Of a stretch of DNA of 64,000 nt, positions 50,296-59,745 are shown piece after piece. Made by a program: the position numbers and the translations under genes. Under the pieces are notes generated by a model that was not told the DNA's origin, ran no database searches, and saw only the letters and a program-made list of their open reading frames with translations. The DNA lies in contig CAWVIZ010000016.1 of the NCBI GenBank assembly GCA_963929535.1, forward strand, positions 124,001 to 188,000. Direction: 5' to 3'. How positions within the stretch are numbered: position 1 is the stretch's first letter; each line of letters starts with the position of its first letter. The DNA comes from Pullilachnospira sp963929535 (GTDB lineage: Bacteria > Bacillota > Clostridia > Lachnospirales > Lachnospiraceae).

Positions 50296-52680
50296 ATGAA
50301 TCAAAAAGCATTAAAAACACTGGAATACGATAAGATCATAGAGATGCTGGTCTCCCACGCTTCCTCCCCTCTGGGGAAGATCAGATGTGAGGAGCTGCTT
50401 CCTTCCGCTTCCCTGGGAGAGATCGAATACATGCAGCGTCAGACCCGGGATGCTCTCACCAGGCTTTTCAAAAAAGGAAGCCTGTCTTTTGGGGGCGCCA
50501 AGGATGTACGGGGTTCTCTGAAACGTCTGGAGATCGGCAGTTCTCTCGGCATCACGGAACTTCTTAATATCTGCGGTCTTCTGGAAAACAGCGCCCGGGC
50601 AAAGGCCTACGGCCGCCGGGAGAATGAGGATATTCCCAGAGATTCCCTGGAGGATCTGTTTGAGGCGCTGGAACCTCTTGCCGGCCTTTCCGGCGAGATC
50701 CGCCGCTGTATCCTGTCAGAGGATGAGATCAGCGATGACGCCAGCCCCACCCTTCGGCAGATCCGCCGTTCCATCAAGAATACCGGAGAAAGGATCCACT
50801 CCCAGCTTCTGGGAATGGTAAACGGCAGCGCCCGTTCCTATCTGCAGGACGCAGTGATCACCATGCGGAACGGACGATACTGCATACCCGTAAAAGCAGA
50901 GTACAAGGGACAGGTTCCCGGTATGATCCACGACCAGTCCTCCACGGGATCCACCCTGTTTATCGAACCCATGGCAGTGGTAAAGCTGAACAATGATATT
51001 CGGGATCTGGAACTGAAGGAGCAGGCAGAGATTGAAGCTATTCTGGCTAATTTAAGCGAACTGGCCGCTCAGAACCGCGAAAATATCCGGTACGACCTGG
51101 AGACGCTGACGGAGCTGGATTTTATCTTTGCCAGAGCTGCTCTGGCCATGGATATGAATGCCACAGAGCCTGTTTTCAATACCAACGGCTACATCAATAT
51201 CCGGAAGGGACGTCACCCGCTGATCGATAAACAGAAAGTGGTTCCCATTGACATCCATCTGGGAGGCGAATTCCATCTTCTGATCGTCACTGGTCCCAAT
51301 ACCGGAGGAAAGACGGTGTCTCTGAAAACCGTAGGCCTTCTGACCCTGATGGGGCAGGCAGGCCTTCACATTCCCGCGCTGGACCGTTCAGAGCTTTCTG
51401 TATTTTCAGAGGTGTACGCGGATATCGGGGATGAACAGAGCATCGAGCAGTCCTTAAGTACCTTCTCCTCTCATATGACCAATGTGGTTTCCTTTATCCA
51501 GAAGGCGGACCGGGACAGCCTGGTGCTTTTCGATGAGCTGGGCGCCGGCACCGATCCCACGGAGGGCGCGGCCCTGGCCATCGCCATCCTGAATCATCTG
51601 CAGAAGCAGGGGATCCGCACCATGGCCACCACTCACTACAGCGAGCTGAAGGTTTACGCCCTCTCCACGCCGGGAGTGGAAAACGCTTCCTGCGAATTCG
51701 ATGTGGAAACCCTCCGGCCCACCTACCGGCTGCTGATCGGGGTTCCCGGAAAAAGCAACGCCTTTGCCATCTCCGGCAAGCTGGGTCTCCCTGATTTCAT
51801 CATTGAAGAGGCCAGAAAGCAGATCAGCCAGGAAGCAGAATCCTTTGAGGATGTGATTTCCACTCTGGAAGAGAACAGGATCACCATGGAAAAGGAGAGG
51901 ATGGAACTCACCCGCTACAAAGAAGAAGTGGAGCGGCTGAAGGATGAGCTGAAAGCACGCCAGGAAAAACTGGATGCCCGCAGGGAAAAGCTGATCCAGC
52001 AGGCCAATGAGGAGGCTCACGCCATTCTGCGGGAGGCCAAGGAATACGCCGACCAGACCATGAAAAATTTCCACAAGTTCGGCAAGGAGAATATTTCCGT
52101 TCGGGAGATGGAGCAGGAACGCCAGCGGCTGCGGGAAAAAATGAATAAGGTGGAAAAAAATATGTCCTCCCGCAGGAAAGAGAAACCGGCCGGAGCTCCT
52201 TTAAAGCCCTCCGATCTTCATCTGGGAGACGGCGTAAAGGTGCTCAGCATGAATCTGAAGGGTACGGTCAGCACTCTGCCGGACTCCAAAGGATTTTTAT
52301 TTGTACAGATGGGGATCATGCGGTCCAAGGTGCATATCTCCGATCTGGCTCTTTTGAAGGAGGAAACCGTCATCTCGGCTGCGCCGGGCCTGCAGCGGAC
52401 CAGCACAGGAAAGCTCAAGATGTCCAAGTCCGCCTCTGTGGGAATTGAAATCAACCTTCTGGGGAAAACCGTAGACGAAGCCATTGCTGAACTGGACAAA
52501 TATCTGGATGACGCTTATATGGCTCACCTTCCCAGTGTCCGCATCGTACATGGCAAGGGAACCGGCGCTCTCCGCAAAGGAGTCCATCAATATCTGCGGC
52601 GTCAGAGGTATGTCAAATCCTTCCGTCTGGGAGAATTTGGCGAGGGGGATGCAGGAGTAACTATCGTAGAATTCAAATAA
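50296..52680 (+). CDS. mutS2: MutS2 ATPase with Smr domain
   Basis: This 794-residue full-length MutS2 has a core/clamp region (1-320), Walker A GPNTGGKT at 333-340 and Walker B near 412 (VLFDELGAGTDP). A long coiled coil (about 515-630) and a C-terminal Smr domain (about 717-794, HGKGTGALRKGV) follow. The usual Smr LDLRG loop reads INLLG, lacking the acidic and basic residues, so nuclease strength may be altered. MutS2 acts on branched DNA and, in Bacillus, on collided ribosomes. It is divergent from the HtrA-like gene, with GGAGA before the ATG. Compare the shorter paralogue at 123-2024. Confidence 0.95.
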   Translation: MNQKALKTLEYDKIIEMLVSHASSPLGKIRCEELLPSASLGEIEYMQRQTRDALTRLFKKGSLSFGGAKDVRGSLKRLEIGSSLGITELLNICGLLENSARAKAYGRRENEDIPRDSLEDLFEALEPLAGLSGEIRRCILSEDEISDDASPTLRQIRRSIKNTGERIHSQLLGMVNGSARSYLQDAVITMRNGRYCIPVKAEYKGQVPGMIHDQSSTGSTLFIEPMAVVKLNNDIRDLELKEQAEIEAILANLSELAAQNRENIRYDLETLTELDFIFARAALAMDMNATEPVFNTNGYINIRKGRHPLIDKQKVVPIDIHLGGEFHLLIVTGPNTGGKTVSLKTVGLLTLMGQAGLHIPALDRSELSVFSEVYADIGDEQSIEQSLSTFSSHMTNVVSFIQKADRDSLVLFDELGAGTDPTEGAALAIAILNHLQKQGIRTMATTHYSELKVYALSTPGVENASCEFDVETLRPTYRLLIGVPGKSNAFAISGKLGLPDFIIEEARKQISQEAESFEDVISTLEENRITMEKERMELTRYKEEVERLKDELKARQEKLDARREKLIQQANEEAHAILREAKEYADQTMKNFHKFGKENISVREMEQERQRLREKMNKVEKNMSSRRKEKPAGAPLKPSDLHLGDGVKVLSMNLKGTVSTLPDSKGFLFVQMGIMRSKVHISDLALLKEETVISAAPGLQRTSTGKLKMSKSASVGIEINLLGKTVDEAIAELDKYLDDAYMAHLPSVRIVHGKGTGALRKGVHQYLRRQRYVKSFRLGEFGEGDAGVTIVEFK

Positions 52681-52742
52681 CGGCGGATCCGGCCGGACCC
52701 TGGAGGGATACGGCCGGACCGTTTTAAAAGGGGTAATGCAAC

Positions 52743-53441
52743 ATGGCTGTTAAACAGAAAATTTTAATCGTAGATGATGACAACAACATTGCAGAGCTGA
52801 TCTCCCTGTATCTCACCAAGGAGTGCTTTGAATGCCGGGTTGTCAACGACGGGGAGGAAGCGCTTCAGGTATTTTCCTCTTTCTCACCCAATCTGATCCT
52901 TCTGGATCTGATGCTTCCCGGCATAGACGGCTACCAGGTGTGCCGGGAGATCCGTCACAAGTCCAACGTACCCATTATCATGCTCTCCGCCAAGGGAGAG
53001 GTTTTCGACAAGGTTCTGGGACTGGAGCTGGGGGCGGACGATTACATGATAAAGCCCTTTGATTCCAAAGAGCTGGTGGCCCGGGTAAAAGCGGTTCTCC
53101 GCCGATTCCAGCCCACTCCCGCCGCTGATTCCAAGCCGGCCGGAAAGTATGTGGAATATCCGGATCTGGTGATCAACCTGACCAACTACTCCGTAATGTA
53201 CCACGGGGAGACCATAGACATGCCTCCCAAGGAGCTGGAGCTCCTTTATTTTCTGGCTTCTTCTCCCAACCAGGTATTTACCAGGGAACAGCTTCTGGAC
53301 CATATCTGGGGATATGAGTATATCGGGGACACCAGAACAGTGGACGTACATATCAAGCGCCTCCGTGAAAAGATCAAAGATCACAAATCCTGGTCCATCA
53401 GCACTGTCTGGGGAATCGGCTACAAATTTGAGGTGAAATGA
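52743..53441 (+). CDS. OmpR/PhoB-family response regulator
   Basis: This 232-residue protein has a receiver domain with acidic pocket VDDDNN, phosphorylation site in LILLDLMLPG (about D58), Ser/Thr in MLSAKG and Lys in IKPFD. A winged-helix DNA-binding domain follows (about 130-230; TREQLLDHIWGYEYIGDTRT). AAAGGGG precedes the start. It is followed after 1 nt by its sensor kinase gene. The regulon is not evident. Confidence 0.95.
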   Translation: MAVKQKILIVDDDNNIAELISLYLTKECFECRVVNDGEEALQVFSSFSPNLILLDLMLPGIDGYQVCREIRHKSNVPIIMLSAKGEVFDKVLGLELGADDYMIKPFDSKELVARVKAVLRRFQPTPAADSKPAGKYVEYPDLVINLTNYSVMYHGETIDMPPKELELLYFLASSPNQVFTREQLLDHIWGYEYIGDTRTVDVHIKRLREKIKDHKSWSISTVWGIGYKFEVK

Positions 53442-53442
53442 T

Positions 53443-54858
53443 TTGAAAAACACACTCTACTTCAAATTTACCACAGCCTATGTGCTGCTTTGCATCGTGG
53501 GCCTTCTCCTTATTTCCACTGTGGGATCCTCCCTGATCCAGCACCGGATCCTGGAGGATGCCGGGGAAAATCTTTATAAGGAAGCCACCTCCCTGTCCTA
53601 CTCCCAGTCCTCCAGGGACTTCGAGAATGGCTCGGACCTGAAAGGGCTTTACGACATCTGTTCCGCTCTGGCCGAATACGAAGGCGCCAGAGTTCTCCTG
53701 CTGGCTCCGGAGGGCGAGCCCTATTTTGATACCGGATATTCTTTTGATGTTCAGGAGGGAACGCTGAACACACTCACCGATTTTGATCCGGCCGCCATGG
53801 GCACCGGCTATTATCAGACGGGAACCTTTTACCGGTATTTTGACGAGGATATGGTAAACGTGATGGTGCCCGTTACCCAGAATCTGTACACCAAGGGATA
53901 CGTATCCATTCATCTTCCCATGACGGACATCATCGCCAAACGGGAATCCATTCTGGGACCGGTATATGTGATCTTCGCCGTACTGTTTCTCTGTTCTCTG
54001 GGAATTCTGGCGCTTTTTACCTTCAGTGTATACCGTCCCCTGAAGAAGATCACCGCCGGAGCCAATGAATATGCTTCCGGCAATCTGGCCCACAACATTC
54101 CCATCTCCACAGATGACGAGATCGGCTATCTGGCCACCTCCCTAAACTTTATGTCCGATGAGCTGGCCAAAATGGAGGACTACCAGCATAAATTCGTTGC
54201 CAATGTCTCCCATGATTTTCGTTCTCCTCTTACTTCCATTAAAGGTTTTGTGGAGGCTATCATGGATGGTACCATTCCTCCGGAAATGCAGGAAAAATAT
54301 CTGAAGATCGTGGTTAATGAAACCGAACGGCTGGAAAAACTGACCCAGAGTCTGCTGACGCTGGACAAGCTGGATTCCCGGGGGCGTCCCATCCATATGA
54401 CGGATTTCGATATCAATGGGACCATCAAGAATACGGCAGCCACTTTCGAGGCCATCTGCCAGCGGAAATCCCTGGTGATCGAGCTTCACCATGAGTCGGA
54501 GCAGCTTTTCGTTCGGGCTGATATGGAACAGATCCAGCAGGTTCTCTACAATCTCATTGATAATGCCATCAAATTCAGCAGCGACCACTCGGTGATCAAG
54601 GTGGAAACTTCCGAAAACCGGGGAAAGGTTTTCGTATCCGTGAAGGACAGCGGCATCGGGATTTCCCGGGAAAGCCTTCCCAAGATCTGGGATCGCTTCT
54701 ACAAGCAGGATTCCTCCAGAGGAAGGGACCGCAGGGGAACCGGTCTGGGACTCTCCATCGTAAAGGAGATCATCACTGCCCATAACCAGAACATCAATGT
54801 GATCAGCACCGAGGGAGTGGGGACGGAATTTATTTTTACTCTGGACGCAGCCAAATAA
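53443..54858 (+). CDS. Membrane sensor histidine kinase
   Basis: This 471-residue kinase has an N-terminal transmembrane helix (about 8-30), an extracellular sensor domain, a second helix (about 170-192), a HAMP domain and a HisKA dimer domain with the phospho-His in NVSHDFRSPL. An ATPase domain with N-box NLIDNAIKF, G1 DSGIGI and G2 GTGLGL follows. Translation starts at a TTG (53443), which has GAGGTG 7 nt before it; the ATG two bases upstream is in another frame. It is paired with the response regulator and may read an envelope signal (inference). Confidence 0.93.
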   Translation: MKNTLYFKFTTAYVLLCIVGLLLISTVGSSLIQHRILEDAGENLYKEATSLSYSQSSRDFENGSDLKGLYDICSALAEYEGARVLLLAPEGEPYFDTGYSFDVQEGTLNTLTDFDPAAMGTGYYQTGTFYRYFDEDMVNVMVPVTQNLYTKGYVSIHLPMTDIIAKRESILGPVYVIFAVLFLCSLGILALFTFSVYRPLKKITAGANEYASGNLAHNIPISTDDEIGYLATSLNFMSDELAKMEDYQHKFVANVSHDFRSPLTSIKGFVEAIMDGTIPPEMQEKYLKIVVNETERLEKLTQSLLTLDKLDSRGRPIHMTDFDINGTIKNTAATFEAICQRKSLVIELHHESEQLFVRADMEQIQQVLYNLIDNAIKFSSDHSVIKVETSENRGKVFVSVKDSGIGISRESLPKIWDRFYKQDSSRGRDRRGTGLGLSIVKEIITAHNQNINVISTEGVGTEFIFTLDAAK

Positions 54859-54902
54859 CGGCCGATCGTCACAGTCAGTCCGGCTTTGCTGCCGGATCTG
54901 AA

Positions 54903-54952
54903 AGACAGAGGGACAGCTTACCAGGTATATCTGGTAAGCTGTCCCTCTGTCT
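54903..54952. terminator. 22-bp perfect inverted repeat covering the trmL stop
   Basis: The arms 54903-54924 and 54931-54952 are fully complementary with a GTATAT loop (core GACAGAGGGACAGC). It sits between the convergent kinase and trmL genes, and the last codons of trmL lie inside it. There is no T-run on either strand, so termination or transcript protection is inferred from placement. Confidence 0.55.
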
Positions 54953-55415
54953 GCATATGATCAAAATGGTTCTGCCGCAGTGCCTCGTACAGAACAATGG
55001 CCACGGAATTAGCCAGGTTCAGTGATCGGATCTCCTCCAACATGGGAATCCGTACAGCCGTCTCCCGGTTCTGAAGCAGGATCTCCTCCGGAATCCCTCC
55101 GCTCTCCTTGCCGAACATCAGATAGCAGTCCTCCTCATACCGCACATCTGTATACAGCTTTCTGGCCTTTGTGGTGGCCATATAGATCTTCGCTCCGGGA
55201 TTTCTGTCCAGGAAATCCTGATAGTCGATATACCGGGTCACATTCAGATGTTCCCAGTAATCCATCCCTGCCCGCCTGATGGCCTTTTCCGTAAGACGGA
55301 ACCCCAACGGCTCGATCAGATGCAGCCGGGTTCCGGTAGCCACGCAGGTCCTTCCGATGTTTCCCGTATTTGCCGGGATCTCCGGCTCAAACAAGACAAT
55401 ATTCAGCTTTGCCAT
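54918..55415 (-). CDS. trmL: tRNA (cytidine/uridine-34-2'-O)-methyltransferase TrmL
   Basis: This 165-residue SPOUT methyltransferase has the N-terminal PEIPANTGNIGRTC motif, the FGKESGGIP segment (about 102-110), and the C-terminal knot IPMLEEIRSLNLANSVAIV that binds SAM. It modifies the wobble base of tRNA-Leu. Length is typical. The stop codon is embedded in a long inverted repeat, making the last residues partly dictated by that structure. Confidence 0.95.
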   Translation of the reverse strand: MAKLNIVLFEPEIPANTGNIGRTCVATGTRLHLIEPLGFRLTEKAIRRAGMDYWEHLNVTRYIDYQDFLDRNPGAKIYMATTKARKLYTDVRYEEDCYLMFGKESGGIPEEILLQNRETAVRIPMLEEIRSLNLANSVAIVLYEALRQNHFDHMQTEGQLTRYTW

Positions 55416-55518
55416 AATCCCTTCCCTTTCTCTCTGCCGGTTTCTCCGGATCCCGGCCTGCCGCCGCGGCCGTCACCAGCGCACCCTGGCTGTCCCTCTT
55501 GAAACCCCGGCTTTTCAT

Positions 55519-56504
55519 TCAGCCCAGCACCTTATACAGCTCATCCGGCTGCGGCTTATCCAGATACCGCACATCCTGGCCGTTTCTCAGGATCCGGTCA
55601 TTTCCTTCTGTGGTCCGGCCGATCACGGTTCCGTGGATCCCGGCCAGCTTCAGCTTTCTCACCAGCTCATGTCCCTGATCCGTTACGATCATCATAGACC
55701 CGCTGGACATGATCTGATAGGGATTTACCCCGAAATACTCACAGATCTCCACGGTCTCCTGGCGAATGGGAATCGCCTTCAGATCGATCTCCAGGCCCAT
55801 TCCGGCTCCGCTGGCCATCTCCCAGAGTGCGCCGAACACTCCGCCCTCTGTGATGTCATGCATAGCCGTGGCTCCATGTTCCGCAGCGATCCCTGCCTCC
55901 TTTACCACAGACAGAAATCTGTCAAATCCTTTGCCTCATCCACCAGCCCGGAGGGAAATCTTGTCATCAGTTCCTCCTCTCTCTCCTTTGCCAGAATGGA
56001 GGTGGCCTCCAGGCCGATCCATTTGGTCACCACCACATCCTGGCCGGGCTGTATCTGCCGCAGTGTGCTGAGGCGGTCCCGGCGGATCTTCCCAACTCCC
56101 GTCACGGAAATCAGAGGCTGGCGCACCACATTGGTGATCTCCGTATGGCCGCCCAGAATCTCGATATTCAGTTCCTCACACGTTTTTTCCGCCTGCTGCA
56201 TCAGCCTTCTCAGTTCCGGCTCCTCCATGGTATCCGGCAGCATCACGGTCAGCATCATCCCCACCGGCTCCGCCCCGGCCGCCGCCAGGTCATTGGCTGT
56301 AATATGGATACAGTGGCTTCCCATATCCTTTACTGTGCCCGTAATGGGATCTGTGGACATCACCAGGACTTCGTCCTCTGCCACCTGCAGAGCCGCACAG
56401 TCCTGGCCCACTGAGGGGCCCACCAGCACCTCCGGCCGGCGGTGCTTCACCTGTTTTAATACGGAGCGGATCAACACCGGCTCCGGCAATTTTCCAATCT
56501 TCAT
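55519..56504 (-). pseudogene. AIR-synthase/HypE-like gene with a one-base frameshift
   Basis: Two adjacent frames make one AIR synthase-family ATPase. The N-terminal part (56504-55902) has VGPSVGQDCAALQV, ITANDLAAAGAEPVGM and LGGHTEITN. The C-terminal part (to 55519) has AMHDITEGGVFGALWEM and SSGSMMIV. Reading GATTTGACAGA on the minus strand as GATTTTGACAGA, at 55924-55926, would join them smoothly into DEAKDFDRFLSVVKEAG. The sequence thus lacks one T, from mutation or a sequencing slip. Family enzymes make ATP-dependent dehydrations (HypE) or AIR; the role of this clostridial branch is unclear. Confidence 0.85.
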
Positions 56505-56538
56505 TTCTGCCTCCGTCTTTCACGCGTATACTGTCACA

Positions 56539-58053
56539 CTAGGAATACTGCTGCAGCACCACATACACCTCATTCAGGTCATTGTTTGCAATAGCTGTGT
56601 ACATGGCGCCGGACGCTTCCGCGTTCTCTGTCTTCACGCCCACCTTATACCTGTTGGGTGTCATCTGATAATTGCTGCTGTTCACTTCTGTCCTGGTTTC
56701 TTCACCGTTCTCTGTGACCACCTTCCACAGCTTCGCCACATATCCCGTATGCGCGGACTGCACCTGCTGGATGGAACCCAGCGCCGATTCCGTATCAGCC
56801 GCCAGCTCCGTAGTGGGTTCAATGGTCTCCAGGGTCTCGCTCTCGTAGGTTACTGTCCTGCCTTCCGGCCGGTACTCCTGCCCATAGATGGTAAAGCTCA
56901 GAGTTCCGCCATAAGCGATCCCCTCTATGTAAATGGGCGTCTCCAGATTATTGGTGAATTTCAGATCCTTGGATCCTTCCGCAATGGCCGCATCCATGGA
57001 CGGCTTGACATATGTAACGATCATGGAATGGTTATACCTCTCCGTGACCTCCAGCTCTGAACGCAGCACTGCCAGGTACAGAGTAGTAGATACCTGACAG
57101 ATCCCGCCTCCAAAGGACTCCACCACACTGCCGTTGGAATAGGAAGGAGCCAGCTCATATCCGTTTTCTTCGTCAAAAGGTACCATCTGGTCACAGACTG
57201 ACAGGGAATCCCCCGGATAAAGGACGATCCCGTTCAGCTTCTCCGTACCGTTCCGGATGTTGGTGGCCCGGGCGCTGCTGCTGGCGGAATAGTCGGTGCT
57301 TCCGCTCCCCAGTACGTCCTGTACAGTCTCCAGCTCTTCCCGGGATCCTCTGGGCTCTGTCAGTTCCACGCTCAGCTCTACGGATCCGTTTCCGTCTCTC
57401 CACACCTGAGTCAGATAGCGGGTAAGGATCTGTTCCGACTCCTCCTGATTCAGCGAAACGCCCCTCTGCCCGTTTATCACCTGAAATTCCCCGTTTTCCC
57501 TGGTCAGCCCGTAATCAGACACTTCTCTGTTCAAGGGCACGCAGTAAGTCTCCAGAGCCGTCCTAAGAGTCTCCTGATCCACCTGATATGCCATGTTCAG
57601 CTGTATGATCCCGGTTTCCAGCTCCTTCCGGGCTTTGTACCGCCTGATCACATTGCCCGCCTGACCGATTCTGGAGGCATGCTTTACGATTCTGTCATTG
57701 TCTCCGGAAACTCCCAGTTCTCCGGCCGGAACGCTGACGCTTTCGTCATCCATATGCAGAGAGATCCGATATCCGCAGATTTCTTCCATTCGCTTTGCGG
57801 CCGCTTCCCCGGCCTCCTGCCCCGTCATTCCGGAAAGATCCAGGCTCTCCAGCCAGATGCCGTTTGGGATCGTTCCCTCCGTCTGCGGCATATTGGGAGA
57901 ATCCTCTGTCTGTAAGGTTTCTTCCCCGGCCTGTTCTGTCTCCTCAGGAGCCAGAGCCTCCAGCGTTTCCGGTTCCTGTCCCCGGACATCCCCCGGAAGC
58001 ATCAGAAAGAAAAGCGCTCCCAGGATCCCTGCCAAAATTCCACTTTTTTTCAT
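56539..58053 (-). CDS. Secreted VanW-family protein
   Basis: This 504-residue protein has a signal peptide (about 1-25), an acidic linker, a peptidoglycan-binding-like region (about 65-235), then the VanW domain (about 245-385). The VanW signature is GGGICQVSTTLYLAVLRSEL near 315. A C-terminal beta domain ends the protein. VanW-type proteins are common in Clostridia envelopes, and their reaction is not established. The gene is upstream of the frameshifted AIR-synthase gene on the same strand. Confidence 0.9.
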   Translation of the reverse strand: MKKSGILAGILGALFFLMLPGDVRGQEPETLEALAPEETEQAGEETLQTEDSPNMPQTEGTIPNGIWLESLDLSGMTGQEAGEAAAKRMEEICGYRISLHMDDESVSVPAGELGVSGDNDRIVKHASRIGQAGNVIRRYKARKELETGIIQLNMAYQVDQETLRTALETYCVPLNREVSDYGLTRENGEFQVINGQRGVSLNQEESEQILTRYLTQVWRDGNGSVELSVELTEPRGSREELETVQDVLGSGSTDYSASSSARATNIRNGTEKLNGIVLYPGDSLSVCDQMVPFDEENGYELAPSYSNGSVVESFGGGICQVSTTLYLAVLRSELEVTERYNHSMIVTYVKPSMDAAIAEGSKDLKFTNNLETPIYIEGIAYGGTLSFTIYGQEYRPEGRTVTYESETLETIEPTTELAADTESALGSIQQVQSAHTGYVAKLWKVVTENGEETRTEVNSSNYQMTPNRYKVGVKTENAEASGAMYTAIANNDLNEVYVVLQQYS

Positions 58054-58196
58054 CCACAGTACCGCCTTTTCGATATACCAGTCCTCTTGTTTCCTTTCTC
58101 CGGCACGCCTGGCACCAGTTCAGCCGCTGCAGTCCGGTCACCGGCATGCCGCCCAATACCATTGCAGGCGCAGCCGCCGGACTGACCGCCTGCGGG

Positions 58197-58221
58197 AAAA
58201 AAGGGGCGCTGCACGCACCCC
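58197..58221 (-). terminator. Terminator after the 33-residue membrane peptide gene
   Basis: On the minus strand GGGGTGC (58221-58215) pairs with GCGCCCC (58209-58203) and is followed by six T (58202-58197). Confidence 0.75.
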
Positions 58222-58234
58222 GTCACTGACCTTC

Positions 58235-58336
58235 CTATATCATCACATCCAGCAGCATGGGAATCACCATTGCTGCCACCAGCAGAATGGCGATCACAGA
58301 GGCCACGATCCTCTTGGTCTTATTGTTGTTGAACAT
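58235..58336 (-). CDS. Single-span membrane peptide of 33 residues
   Basis: The short frame starts MFNNNKTKRIVASV, continues as a hydrophobic helix IAILLVAAMVIPMLL and ends DVMI. A GAGGTG site precedes the ATG at 58336, and a clear terminator follows the stop. Positive-inside charge and the helix length fit one membrane span. It lies 39 nt after the exonuclease stop. The dedicated ribosome site and terminator argue for a real gene; the function is unknown. Confidence 0.72.
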   Translation of the reverse strand: MFNNNKTKRIVASVIAILLVAAMVIPMLLDVMI

Positions 58337-58375
58337 CTCATCACCTCATACTTATTCAAAACTGTTCTGAACGGC

Positions 58376-59113
58376 TTACCTGTTGTCCCGCCGTCCTGTA
58401 CATTTTCCGTAATTCAGGATAATCCGGTCAATCATCCGGGAAGCCTCGCTTTTGGTCAGGCTGTCCGGATCCATGTCCAACTCTATTCTATGATATTTTA
58501 TCAGATCCTTCAAGTATCGTTTTTGAGAAATTGTGGCCGGACTCTGCCGCTTCGGTCTGTACATCAGCGGTTTCGGCAAAAACAGCGCCTCCTCCTTGGC
58601 TTTTTGCCGCAGACAGAGGTACAGCTGATGAGTGGCCATGGCATCATCCAGGGCCCTGTGCGCCCGCGCCCTCTGGATTCCAAAGCAGCTGCACAGACTG
58701 GACAGGCTTCTGCTTTCCAGATCTGCCAGAAGTCCCCGGGCGATCTGCAGAGTGTCGATTCCTCTTTTTTCAAAAGGCAGTTTCTGCCTCACTGCCTGTA
58801 CCTTCAGAAAGCTGTAGTCAAAGGGGAGATTATGTCCCATCAGATCCATGTCCCCGCAAAAAGCGGCAAAGCTTTCAAATGCCGCTTCCGCCCCAGGCTG
58901 CCCCTTTACCATGTCGGTGGAGATCCCCGTCAGTTCCCGGATCCTTTCCGGTACTTCCATTTCCGGATCCACAAAGGTACAGAAGGTATCCGTTACCTGA
59001 CCCTTTTCTATTTTTACAGCTCCGATTTCCAGTATCCTGTCATTTTCCGGGGAAAGCCCCGTGGTCTCCAGGTCCACTGCCACATAGGTATCGGGAAAAT
59101 TGTTTTCACTCAT
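58376..59113 (-). CDS. DnaQ-like DEDDh 3'-5' exonuclease
   Basis: This 245-residue protein has ExoI VDLETTG, ExoII GHNLPFDYSFL and ExoIII HRALDDAMAT, the DEDDh exonuclease set of polymerase III epsilon-type enzymes, in residues 10-170. The C-terminal 75 residues are a basic extension with a helical end (TISQKRYLKDLIKY). The ATG at 59113 was chosen because GGGGAG precedes it, and it overlaps the nth stop by 4 nt. Proofreading or DNA repair is likely. Confidence 0.9.
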   Translation of the reverse strand: MSENNFPDTYVAVDLETTGLSPENDRILEIGAVKIEKGQVTDTFCTFVDPEMEVPERIRELTGISTDMVKGQPGAEAAFESFAAFCGDMDLMGHNLPFDYSFLKVQAVRQKLPFEKRGIDTLQIARGLLADLESRSLSSLCSCFGIQRARAHRALDDAMATHQLYLCLRQKAKEEALFLPKPLMYRPKRQSPATISQKRYLKDLIKYHRIELDMDPDSLTKSEASRMIDRIILNYGKCTGRRDNR

Positions 59114-59745
59114 GTTTCTTCTCCCCTGTATTCTTTGCAGTATTTTGTCAGAAAGCACTCCTGGCAGCGGGGGCTTCTGGCGGTACAGATCCGGCGTCCG
59201 AAGGTTATGATCTGGATATTGTACAGGATCCAGTGGTCCTTTGGCAGTTCCTCCATCAGCTCATACTCTATCTTTTCCGGGTCCTCCTGACTGGTCAGTC
59301 CCAGTCTCCTGGATATCCGCTTTACATGGGTATCCACCACCACGCTGGGTTCATGAAAAATATTTCCCCGGATCACATTGGCCGTCTTTCGCCCAACCCC
59401 CGGAAGGCTCACCAGATCCTCCAGCTTCCGCGGCACCTCTCCGCAGTATTCCGTCACCAGCTTTTTGGCGCACGCAATGATATTCCTGGCCTTGGTGTGA
59501 AAAAATCCCGTGGGCCGGATATCCGTTTCCAGTTCTCTCAGATCCGCTCCGGCAAAGGCTTCCAGAGTGGGATATTTTACAAACAGATCCCTGGTCACCA
59601 CATTTACTCTGGCGTCCGTACACTGTGCGCTGAGCATGGTGGCGATCAAAAGCTGCCAGGGAGTCTCATAATTCAGATAACAGACGTATTCCGTTCCGTA
59701 TGCCTGGTCCAGAAGTGCCAGGATTTCTTCCGTTCTTTCCTTCAT
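59110..59745 (-). CDS. nth: Endonuclease III (DNA glycosylase/AP lyase)
   Basis: This 211-residue enzyme has the helix-hairpin-helix LPGVGRKTANVI with its catalytic Lys (about residues 114-125), the catalytic Asp in VDTHVKR (near 138), and a [4Fe-4S] cluster loop with C-x6-C-x2-C-x5-C spacing near 188-204. It removes oxidised pyrimidines and cleaves abasic sites. It overlaps both neighbours by 4 nt, forming a repair-related operon. Confidence 0.95.
   Translation of the reverse strand: MKERTEEILALLDQAYGTEYVCYLNYETPWQLLIATMLSAQCTDARVNVVTRDLFVKYPTLEAFAGADLRELETDIRPTGFFHTKARNIIACAKKLVTEYCGEVPRKLEDLVSLPGVGRKTANVIRGNIFHEPSVVVDTHVKRISRRLGLTSQEDPEKIEYELMEELPKDHWILYNIQIITFGRRICTARSPRCQECFLTKYCKEYRGEET

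Noticed and set aside
55279..57060. A 593-codon plus-strand frame
   Set aside because: It lies opposite trmL, the AIR-synthase gene and the VanW gene, all with clear family motifs.
57698..59290. A 530-codon plus-strand frame
   Set aside because: It is antisense to the VanW and exonuclease genes and lacks any domain.
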